Below, piece after piece: positions 8,945-15,447 of a stretch of DNA of 55,264 nucleotides. The DNA lies in the NCBI RefSeq assembly GCF_936928535.1, contig NZ_CAKZHY010000023.1:1-55264 (forward strand), in the 5' to 3' direction. Below the pieces are notes generated by a model. The model was not told the origin of the DNA. It saw only the letters and a program-made list of their open reading frames with translations, and did not search any database. This DNA is from an uncultured Bradyrhizobium sp. (GTDB taxonomy: Bacteria > Pseudomonadota > Alphaproteobacteria > Rhizobiales > Xanthobacteraceae). Made by a program: the position numbers and the translations under genes. How positions within the stretch are numbered: position 1 is the first letter of the stretch; each line of letters starts with the position of its first letter.

Positions 8945-9124
8945 ATGACCGAGCGTAGCAACCGAGATCGCAAAGAACTGGACGAGCGCGAATTGAGCTC
9001 TGTGTGCGGCGGCTTCATCAATGACGGAGGCTGCATCGGCCCGTGGATTGTGGATGGGAAGATCACGACCCATCAGCCCATGGGGCCGAACCCCTGGCTG
9101 CAGGGTGGCATCTTCCTCCGCTGA
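8945..9124 (+). CDS. Double-glycine-leader peptide A, right copy (bacteriocin-like)
   Basis: A 59-residue precursor identical in protein sequence to 1278-1457: leader ending ELSSVCGG at residue 23, 36-residue core with one Cys, and Trp and Pro near the end. The ribosome site GGGAGACAG lies just ahead of the ATG. It is first in the right cassette, 54 bp before peptide B, and reads away from the exporter operon that ends 264 bp upstream. Complete identity of the precursor while peptide B differs suggests either a very recent duplication or stronger constraint on A. Confidence 0.8.
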   Translation: MTERSNRDRKELDERELSSVCGGFINDGGCIGPWIVDGKITTHQPMGPNPWLQGGIFLR

Positions 9125-9178
9125 GAACCAAGCATTCAACAACTCATCACATCCATCATTTGAACAGGAGCGACCAAC

Positions 9179-9406
9179 ATGCTGAACCCAACACATGCAA
9201 AATCGGAAATCATCGAACTGAACGATGCAGAACTCGAAGCTGTCGTCGGCGGCAACTGGCTCGGAGACGCCTTCCGCGCCATCGGCGGCGCCATCAAGGA
9301 CGCCGTCTTGTGGGTTGGCGGTTTCATCGCTGGCGGCCTGCAAGGCCCGGGCAACCTTCGCGGCCCGTTCGGCCCGGGCTCGGGGCCGGGGCAGCCGCCG
9401 TTCTGA
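9179..9406 (+). CDS. Double-glycine-leader peptide B, right copy (bacteriocin-like)
   Basis: A 75-residue precursor with the same 25-residue leader as 996-1223 (LNDAELEAVVGG). The core differs at Glu44 to Leu, Leu49 to Phe, Phe51 to Ala and Gln60 to Leu, which makes this copy more hydrophobic around the WVGG segment. The Gly/Pro-rich tail is kept. Ribosome site CAGGAG at about 9165. Likely cotranscribed with peptide A and possibly with the two small secreted proteins downstream. A-B pairing resembles two-peptide bacteriocins, but activity is untested. Confidence 0.8.
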   Translation: MLNPTHAKSEIIELNDAELEAVVGGNWLGDAFRAIGGAIKDAVLWVGGFIAGGLQGPGNLRGPFGPGSGPGQPPF

Positions 9407-9504
9407 GCTCGGCTTCCCAGACGCAGCTCGCAATTGGAGGCCGTCCCAGTATCGGCGGCCTCTTCAATCGGCTCCAACTTACGTCCGTATCCCTGGAGGA
9501 GGCT

Positions 9505-9741
9505 ATGTTCAACTGCACGAAGCTTTGGGCGGGCCTGCTTGGATTAGCAGCGCTCACGCTCGTCAGCACCGGCGCTTTGCCGACATCGGCATTTGCCGCC
9601 AAACAAGGCGACTTGGTGAACGCATGCAAACGAATGGGCAAAGACTGCTCGCTGGGAGCCGACTCGCCTGGATATGCGACCGGATGCACCAGCAAGGCTT
9701 GCTTCGAATGCTTCAACGGAAAGTGCAAACGGATTCCGTAG
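9505..9741 (+). CDS. Small secreted cysteine-rich protein
   Basis: A 78-residue protein. The start at 9505 follows a strong CTGGAGGAGG ribosome site and gives a clean signal peptide (about 1-31, ending TSAFA-A). The mature part of about 47 residues has six Cys (NAC, KDC, TGC, KAC, FEC, GKC) and a basic end, consistent with three disulfides in a compact defensin-like fold. I do not recognise a family. It follows the right peptide cassette by about 100 bp on the same strand; the left cassette has no counterpart. It could be a secreted effector or a periplasmic protective factor; position is the only support for a link to the peptides. Confidence 0.65.
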   Translation: MFNCTKLWAGLLGLAALTLVSTGALPTSAFAAKQGDLVNACKRMGKDCSLGADSPGYATGCTSKACFECFNGKCKRIP

Positions 9742-9792
9742 GGCTCCAACAAGTCGTTTTTCGATGCAGGTTTGATAGACAAGGAGACTTAC

Positions 9793-10098
9793 ATGTCCAT
9801 CGTCAGGTGCGTTGCTCGGTCGAGTGTGCTCGTCATGTTCATCTTGTCATTGGCCACCGCGGCCGATGCCGGCGGCAGGGGACAAATTGGCACGAACGGT
9901 ACGTTTGGGCCCAACGGCTCGAACAATGTCGTCGTGCGCGACCACCGCGGCGATGCTCCTCCGGGCGAGATCTCGGTCTATCCCGCGTGCACCAGTTCAT
10001 CCTGCCGGCAAGGCGGCCTCGAGGGATGGCCAGCCCAGCAACAGAACCACCAAACCGGAGGTGGTGGCCAGGTGAACGACCATCGAACCGGTCATTAG
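9793..10098 (+). CDS. Small secreted Gly/Asn-rich protein
   Basis: A 101-residue protein of unknown function. The ATG at 9793 sits behind AAGGAG (9781-9786) and gives a signal peptide of about 26 residues (ending TAADA-G). The mature chain is low in hydrophobic residues and rich in Gly, Asn, Gln and Pro, with two Cys close together (PACTSSSCRQ) that could form a small loop. It lies 51 bp after the Cys-rich protein gene, so the two probably share a transcript. Confidence 0.6.
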   Translation: MSIVRCVARSSVLVMFILSLATAADAGGRGQIGTNGTFGPNGSNNVVVRDHRGDAPPGEISVYPACTSSSCRQGGLEGWPAQQQNHQTGGGGQVNDHRTGH

Positions 10099-10332
10099 CA
10101 AAGCGCGCTGCGTCTAGATGAGGCGACGTGAGACTGCCAGATGGTCCATTCGGTCGACGGATATCGTCGCCCAAGCTGCGGTGCCGGATGTCCGCTCAAG
10201 TCTCAACACAGGCGGACAACCGGACATTTCACAAGGTCGCGCAATGGCCAATGGCGAAGTTGTTCAAAGACCAGCCAACCAGAAAGCGCCCGCAGAGAAC
10301 ACGCCGCGCCATTTGGTCCATCGCCGGTACGC

Positions 10333-10503
10333 TTACTGTCCTTGGGTCAGCTGCTGCAAAATCTGTTGAAACATTTGAGCAGGGTCGCTCCTTGCTTCGT
10401 CTTTCCTGCACACTCCCTCGAGTGCGCCCTTGATGCCGCCGCTCACGCGGTCGAGTTCGCGTTCACTCAGAACCTCGCTCTGCGTATTGATTGCGTTAGT
10501 CAT
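10333..10503 (-). CDS. Double-glycine-leader peptide C (56 residues, bacteriocin-like)
   Basis: A small gene found by reading the minus strand. It begins ATG ACT AAC GCA at 10503, behind a strong AAGGAG site (about 10512), and ends TAA at 10333. Residues 1-23 are a leader ending VLSERELDRVSGG, closely matching peptides A, B and D. The 33-residue core starts IKGALEGVCRKDE, has one Cys, and ends in a Gln-rich helix (FQQILQQLTQGQ). It faces the right cassette from the other strand. A CRP-like box lies 75 bp upstream. The promoter aligns over its length with that of peptide D, which supports both genes being real. Confidence 0.75.
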   Translation of the reverse strand: MTNAINTQSEVLSERELDRVSGGIKGALEGVCRKDEARSDPAQMFQQILQQLTQGQ

Positions 10504-10577
10504 GATGTGCTCCTTGACCTGGCGCGTTCATTCGACGCCGATGTGACTACGCCTAGCATTGCCGCTCTCGTCAGGTA

Positions 10578-10593
10578 TGTGACGGGCGTCACG
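10578..10593 (-). promoter_or_regulatory. CRP-like box upstream of peptide C
   Basis: TGTGA-CGGGCG-TCACG on the plus strand, 75 bp from the start of the minus-strand peptide gene. The sequence after it towards the gene (TCACATACC, then GAGCGG, CGGCGTCG, CGCGCCA) aligns with the promoter of the orphan peptide at 42902-43102. Confidence 0.6.
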
Positions 10594-10627
10594 AACCTCT
10601 GCTTTGACTGGGGCTGCATCACAAACA

Positions 10628-10660
10628 GAACCGCCGCGCGGTTGCCCGGCGCGGCGGTTC
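10628..10660 (-). terminator. Hairpin terminator after 10701-10976
   Basis: A perfect 12-bp stem (GAACCGCCGCGC / GCGCGGCGGTTC) with a 9-base loop. It begins about 40 bp past the stop of the minus-strand gene, and the minus strand then reads TGTTTGT, moderately T-rich. Confidence 0.6.
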
Positions 10661-10700
10661 ATGGATCGGTGTGTTTCGTCAGTTGCGGTGGCGGCGCACG

Positions 10701-10976
10701 TCAGCGCACGTACCAGTAACCCCACCAGCGCTGTGAGACCGGGCGGGCGGCCGCCTTCATGCCCGCGACCTCTTCGATCGGGCGGAGCTGCGGGCCATAG
10801 ATCGCGGGCGGGTAGACGTCATCCCAAAATACGAGACCGGTTTGGACGTAAGCCGCGTGGGCCGCTCGATGGTGCATCGGGGCAAGCTCCAACTCCGCGG
10901 CGGAAGCCACGGGTGCGGTCAAAGCGATGAGGAGTGCAGAGAGGGCAATCGATGGAATAACGGCTCGGAAGCTCAT
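10701..10976 (-). CDS. Small secreted protein of unknown function
   Basis: A 91-residue protein with a clear signal peptide (about 1-26, hydrophobic core SIALSALLIALTAPVASA). The mature part of about 65 residues is rich in aromatic residues, particularly at the end (RWWGYWYVR). It contains no Cys. A strong hairpin terminator lies just downstream, so it is probably transcribed alone. I do not recognise the family. Confidence 0.6.
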   Translation of the reverse strand: MSFRAVIPSIALSALLIALTAPVASAAELELAPMHHRAAHAAYVQTGLVFWDDVYPPAIYGPQLRPIEEVAGMKAAARPVSQRWWGYWYVR

Positions 10977-11297
10977 TGGATTGAATCCCTATGAAATGAG
11001 GCACGGAATAATGCGATGGCTTCCAAAAGGTTGCAAGGGCGTCAGGCGGCAGAAAATGCTTGGACGAGCTGTCCCGGGCGCAACGCTGTCGGGCTCAGCC
11101 GGTTCGAAGCGCTGAGCCACGCCAGAAATGGCGCGACCGTGAAAGAGACGAGGACAGATGCTTGGTTTGGATTTTTGGATCGAGCCCGCTGCCGCGCACC
11201 CGGGCTCGCGCGTGAACAATCTTTGCGCGCCGGGAATCATGATGTCGACACACTACTCACTCTTGATGCAGGACCGACTCCTTCAAGGACGCCTTCA

Positions 11298-11471
11298 ATG
11301 GTTTCTGCCTCTGTCTCTGCATCGCTGTTCTGCTCCGGGCTCGCCCTGGGATACGCATTGCGCGCCTGGCGTGTCCGACGGAAGTTGGCAAACTGTTTCC
11401 CCTCCGTCTTACGCTCATCGGCGAGTCCTGCTCCGACCTCAGCTTTCGGACATGCGCGACGGGCCTTCTAG
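11298..11471 (+). CDS. Possible small membrane protein
   Basis: A 57-residue frame starting MVSASVSASLF behind AAGGA (11285-11289) at good spacing. Residues 2-19 form one short hydrophobic stretch followed by a strongly basic segment (RAWRVRRK). The second half is rich in Ser, Ala and Pro and does not look like a conserved domain. Evidence is limited to the ribosome site and the hydrophobic start. The rest of 10977-11527 shows no other gene. Confidence 0.3.
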   Translation: MVSASVSASLFCSGLALGYALRAWRVRRKLANCFPSVLRSSASPAPTSAFGHARRAF

Positions 11472-11527
11472 GTTCCGTCGGGTCATGCGGCAGACGTGCT
11501 TCGCATCAATTCAAAGGGGACAACGAC

Positions 11528-11803
11528 ATGAGTGAGCCAAAGAAGGATGCTCCGCGGCGCTACATCATGGACGGTGCCGGCCAACGCGTTCTGGTCGGTC
11601 TGACGATTTCCGAGACGATCGAGTTCGAGAGTCTGGAGAGTGGGGAAGCCCGCCCGGGCGCTGAACTCCTTGCCAATGAGTCCGGTATCCGTCAGCACAA
11701 GCCTAACGAGCGTTGGCTCGAACTCTATGTCAAACACGAGCGGGCCTGGAGCAATTGGATGGCCGAGACCCGTGCTCGGCTGACGCCTCATCTGCTCAAC
11801 TAA
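11528..11803 (+). CDS. Hypothetical cytoplasmic protein
   Basis: A 91-residue soluble protein with no signal peptide, membrane helix or recognised motif. A purine-rich AAAGGGGA precedes the ATG. Composition is balanced, with several acidic patches in the middle and aromatic residues near the end (RWLELYVKHERAWSNWM). It ends 55 bp from the stop of the convergent phosphatase gene. The ribosome site and normal composition suggest a real gene; function unknown. Confidence 0.55.
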   Translation: MSEPKKDAPRRYIMDGAGQRVLVGLTISETIEFESLESGEARPGAELLANESGIRQHKPNERWLELYVKHERAWSNWMAETRARLTPHLLN

Positions 11804-11858
11804 TCCGTCTGTCTGCTTCGCGTTCGTCGAGGATCCATTGGATCCTTGCCCGCGCCTG

Positions 11859-12596
11859 TCACACCGCCAGCATTCTGCTTCCCTGGATGCTCATCAAGGT
11901 AAGATTGCCCGTGGCATAGGCGCCCGTATCGATGTTGACACGGTTCGCCTGAAATTCGGCGCTGCGGACCGGCGTGTGGCCATGGACGATATATTTCCCG
12001 AACTGTTGGTCGCTTCGCAGGAACTCGTCGCGAATCCAGAGCAAATCGCGTTCGGTCTGCTCTGCGAGGGGGACGCCCGGACGGACGCCGGCGTGAACGA
12101 AGAAGAAGTCCCCGCAAGTAAAGCTCAATCGCAAATTGTCCAGGAACTCCAGATGCTCGGTCGGCATGGCGCGAATTAAGTCGCGCAAGATCGTCGCCGG
12201 TTCGTCTCGCTTCAGATCTGGCGGCGCAAGTCCGTAGGACATCAATGTCTGGGCTCCGCCGACGCCGATCCAATCCTCGAATAACGAGGGGTCTTCGAAG
12301 ATTCTCACCAGAAATGCCTCGTGATTCCCCTTGAGGAAAACCGCGTTTCCCCGACGGCTGCGTTCGACCAGGATATCGAGGGTCGCACGCGTGTCCGGTC
12401 CACGATCGATATAGTCGCCCATGAATATCTCGATGGCATAGCGTGGCCTGCGGTGGGCGACGTCGGCGTCGATCACGCGCAACATGGGCCGAAGCAGATG
12501 AGCGCAGCCGTGAATATCCGATATCGCGTAGATGCGAACACCGTCCGGCAATTGCGGCTTGAAAATCGGCAAGGGTGGTCTGGCACCAGATATCAT
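11859..12596 (-). CDS. Calcineurin-like (PPP family) serine/threonine phosphatase
   Basis: A 245-residue cytoplasmic metallophosphatase. The metal-binding motifs are intact and in order: SDIHG (Asp27, His29), GDYIDRGPDT (Asp61, Asp64, Arg65), GNHE (Asn91, His92) and a late HGHTPV. This order is typical of bacterial PPP phosphatases such as PrpA/PphA and of related diadenosine tetraphosphatases. I start it at 12596 (MISGARPP); a longer in-frame extension to 13148 has poor composition and no similarity. It lies at the left edge of the exopolysaccharide locus, divergent from the initiating transferase. It might oppose the tyrosine kinase activity of the ExoP-like protein, but that is speculation. 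Confidence 0.85.
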   Translation of the reverse strand: MISGARPPLPIFKPQLPDGVRIYAISDIHGCAHLLRPMLRVIDADVAHRRPRYAIEIFMGDYIDRGPDTRATLDILVERSRRGNAVFLKGNHEAFLVRIFEDPSLFEDWIGVGGAQTLMSYGLAPPDLKRDEPATILRDLIRAMPTEHLEFLDNLRLSFTCGDFFFVHAGVRPGVPLAEQTERDLLWIRDEFLRSDQQFGKYIVHGHTPVRSAEFQANRVNIDTGAYATGNLTLMSIQGSRMLAV

Positions 12597-13187
12597 GGCG
12601 CGCTTTCGGTCGCGAGGTCGACAGACGCCGGCACCAGAGAATTCCAATCGAACGGGAGCATTATCGGCGTGCTTCTCAAGCTTGATCTTGCCAAAAGGAA
12701 GGCACGGCAATTCTTGCCCACTCCTCATGTGACGATGCGGTGCAACAATGAGGCCAACTGCCTGGATGCATTGCTGTGCAGGTCGCGACGGCGAAAGATT
12801 CATGTCTCGATGCAAAAATGACGATACGTCCGGAGGTGGTATTCCGAGGAAATTCTCGCATTTGATTGGCGGGTATTCGCGGCGCGGAGTTTGTGCCTCA
12901 ATGCTGAGCTGAAAATCGGCTTGCGCGGCTTCCGTGCGTCGCTTCGATGTGGAACTTGATTCAAAATAGGGCAGCGTGTCCGCGGATATGTCAGCACTGT
13001 GACGAGCTTCCAAGCGAACGGAATCAGAAAGAGCTCTTCGATAAATGGCGATGGCTTTGCATCGCAAAAGTTTTGCGTGCAGCGCCACAATGTCGCTGCG
13101 ATCACTGAACACGTTCTGCGTGGGGAAGAGACGAGTCTTCAGCATCACAAAATACGTCTGGCGCTCTCTCGATACGTAGAGGTTCGA
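12597..13187. other. Divergent intergenic region of phosphatase and initiating transferase
   Basis: 591 bp with no supported gene; long frames on either strand are extensions of the two flanking genes without ribosome sites. It should hold the promoters of both. I saw no strong palindrome. Confidence 0.5.
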
Positions 13188-14621
13188 ATGGCTGTTGCAA
13201 CTTATGGTTCTGAGAAGGCGTACTCGCCGTCACTGTCTCGCGGCACCCCTCTCCAGCGGCCGTTTCAGATCGTCGTCATCGCGGCTGATTTTCTGCTGAT
13301 CTTGCTCAGTTACGTCGCCGGCTCCGCTCTCTACAGCTTTGCGACGTCGTCGACTGCCGACGGCGCTTCGGTTGGCGCCGGATTGATCGTTGGCCTTGTA
13401 TTCGTCGCGCTTGCCTACTTTCAGGAGGTCTACGCAACGCACCGCCTCCTCAATCTTGTCTGGCAGATGCGCAAGGCCGTCTTCATCTGGTTGGTGTCAT
13501 TGACGGTCCTTGCGGTCGCGGCATTCCTCTTGAAGTCGACCGACAACCTGTCCCGCGGCACAGTGATTGTCTTCGCGGCGATGGGGGGCCTTGGGCTGAT
13601 CAGCCTCCGCTTCGGCTGGCAGGTCGTGCTCGGCACGACTTTTGCGAGAAGCCGCTTGGTGGATCGCAAGGTGGTGCTCTTAAGTCTCAAGCCGCTGGAC
13701 TTCACGTCGGGCCGGTTCAAGGATCTGCGCCGGAACGGCTTCGATGTCGTGCGTCATTTCGTGCTCGGGGTAGACGAGAGCGACGATGGCCGTTGGGAGC
13801 GCGAAGTTCGGGATGTCATCCGCCAGTCGCGCCTTGCTGATGTGGATGAGTATCTTCTCGCGATCGACTGGGACGAATTGCCGATGCTTCGAAAGCTCGG
13901 CCAATACCTGCGTGCCGTACCGCAGCCTGTGCGCCTTCTGCCGGACGATTCCATCGCCGATATCGTCTCGCGCCCGTTCCTGCCCGTCAGCGGGACCGTG
14001 GCGGTGGAGATTCAGCGGCCTCCGCTGAGTATCTTCGAGCGTCTGCAGAAGCGCTGTCTCGACGTCGGCGTAGCGATCTTCGCGCTCGTCGTGTTGACGC
14101 CCCTGCTGTTGACCGTCGCCATGCTGATCAAGCTGGATTCGCCCGGAACCGTCATCTTCCGGCAGTCGCGGCGCGGGTTCAACGGCAAGCCATTCGATAT
14201 CTGGAAATTCCGGACGATGACCGTTTCCGAAAACGGTCACACGATCGCTCAGGCGACCAGGAAAGATGCCCGCGTGACCAAGATCGGGCGTTTCCTTCGC
14301 ATGACGAGCATCGACGAATTGCCGCAGCTCTGGAACGTCTTGCGGGGCGATATGTCCCTGGTCGGGCCGCGGCCGCACGCCCTCGCCCATGACAATTACT
14401 ACGACGAGCTCATCAGCAAATATGTCTACCGCCACCACATGAAGCCCGGCCTGACCGGCTGGGCTCAGGTGAACGGCCTTCGCGGCGAGACACCGACGAT
14501 CGATCTGATGGAAAAGCGGGTCGAATACGACGTCTGGTACGTCAGCAATTGGAGCATCTGGCTCGATCTGAAGATCATGGCGCGGACGGCGTCAGCCGTG
14601 ATGTTCCAGGAGGCCTATTAG
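13188..14621 (+). CDS. Polyprenyl-phosphate sugar-1-phosphate transferase (initiates exopolysaccharide)
   Basis: A 477-residue inner-membrane enzyme that should transfer a sugar phosphate from a nucleotide sugar to undecaprenyl phosphate, the first step of repeat-unit synthesis. An N-terminal half with four hydrophobic segments (about 25-150) is followed by a CoA-binding-like domain and the C-terminal catalytic domain: [74 protein letters not shown]. These are the hallmarks of WcaJ/ExoY-type enzymes. The start at 13188 (MAVATYG) follows AGAGG; an upstream frame start at 12999 is less likely. It is the only such gene in the locus. Confidence 0.92.
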   Translation: MAVATYGSEKAYSPSLSRGTPLQRPFQIVVIAADFLLILLSYVAGSALYSFATSSTADGASVGAGLIVGLVFVALAYFQEVYATHRLLNLVWQMRKAVFIWLVSLTVLAVAAFLLKSTDNLSRGTVIVFAAMGGLGLISLRFGWQVVLGTTFARSRLVDRKVVLLSLKPLDFTSGRFKDLRRNGFDVVRHFVLGVDESDDGRWEREVRDVIRQSRLADVDEYLLAIDWDELPMLRKLGQYLRAVPQPVRLLPDDSIADIVSRPFLPVSGTVAVEIQRPPLSIFERLQKRCLDVGVAIFALVVLTPLLLTVAMLIKLDSPGTVIFRQSRRGFNGKPFDIWKFRTMTVSENGHTIAQATRKDARVTKIGRFLRMTSIDELPQLWNVLRGDMSLVGPRPHALAHDNYYDELISKYVYRHHMKPGLTGWAQVNGLRGETPTIDLMEKRVEYDVWYVSNWSIWLDLKIMARTASAVMFQEAY

Positions 14622-14687
14622 GCCGCCGATACGCCAGCCGGGACCTCGTCAGAATAGCTGGGGCGTCGCTCCGGCTGTCTGCCGTCT

Positions 14688-14981
14688 CTACCTGCCGCCT
14701 TGCCGCGACTTCCCGAACAGCCGCATGATGGCGTCACGCAGCGCGAGCAGGGGCGGCACCAGCACGAAGAACGCTCCCATCGCAACCGACGCGACGACAT
14801 GGCGGAGGGAGAACGGCTCGTCTTGCTCGAGTTCTCGCTGGCTCGGATCGATGGGGGCCGGAGAAAGCGTGGTCGCGAGCGGCCTCGCCTGCCGGCGCGA
14901 CTTGCGGGGCGGAACCACGATCAACACGAAGAGGATGTTGAGCAGGACCCAAATCGACAAAACAGTGAGGAGGATCAGCAT
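14688..14981 (-). CDS. Small membrane protein of unknown function
   Basis: A 97-residue protein with two membrane helices: about 2-23 (LILLTVLSIWVLLNILFVLIVV) and about 62-82 (VVASVAMGAFFVLVPPLLAL). A basic stretch follows the first (PPRKSRRQAR) and the end is basic too. It lies between the initiating transferase and the ExoP-like gene, convergent with the former. Similar small membrane proteins occur in exopolysaccharide loci, but I cannot name a family. Confidence 0.65.
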   Translation of the reverse strand: MLILLTVLSIWVLLNILFVLIVVPPRKSRRQARPLATTLSPAPIDPSQRELEQDEPFSLRHVVASVAMGAFFVLVPPLLALRDAIMRLFGKSRQGGR

Positions 14982-15447
14982 CCGAACCCACCAAAAACGA
15001 GCAATGAGTATGAGCTCAACTTAGCCTCAGGGAATTCGAAAGAAAAGGTGTCTAAGCCTGCGGCTGCCGATCATCACTAAGGACCAGGAAAAGCTCGACG
15101 ACGACCAAAATGGCGTCTTGGACCATGTCGCGGCCGTCGGCTGCCCGTCAATCCCGGCTTTCAGCTAAGGCAACGGTGGCGGGATGTGGATTCCGGACGA
15201 ATACGGAGTTCAATTCGTGCTGAACCGGGCGCGACCCTGCGCGCTCGTCCGGCTCGCGGCAGTTTTCAAATTTATTATGTGAAAGCGGAACTACCCGCGG
15301 GTTCCCGATCGGGCGACGAATGAAACGGTCGGCCCACGCGGGAGCCGACCGGCGGATGGCTTCGATGCGGCGGCCGCCCGAAGACGGCAGGCCGGAGGGC
15401 TCACAAGCTCGATTGCGCCGGTGGGATCCGGCGAGGAGAGTGGGCGC
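14982..15447. other. Gap between two minus-strand genes
   Basis: 466 bp with no supported gene. It holds a terminator-like hairpin at 15326-15351 and an AT-rich patch (TTTTCAAATTTATTATG, about 15263-15279), which may be part of the promoter for the small membrane protein gene. Confidence 0.5.
15326..15351 (-). terminator. Terminator-like hairpin after the ExoP-like gene
   Basis: Stem CGGTCGGC / GCCGACCG with a 10-base loop. On the minus strand the stem is followed by TTTCATT. It lies about 100 bp past the stop of 15448-17679. Confidence 0.45.

Larger units (their letters stand above)
8828..9412 (+). repeat. Right arm of inverted repeat holding the peptide cassette
   Basis: Inverted counterpart of about 1000-1578. 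It carries the same regulatory palindromes, an identical peptide A and a diverged-core peptide B. Beyond 9412 only patchy similarity remains. Two long inverted repeats around the exporter could recombine and flip the 7.3 kb between them. Confidence 0.8.

Noticed and set aside
12597..13148. N-terminal extension of the phosphatase to 13148
   Set aside because: The extra 184 residues are basic and low in structure, with no ribosome site; the fold begins just after 12596.
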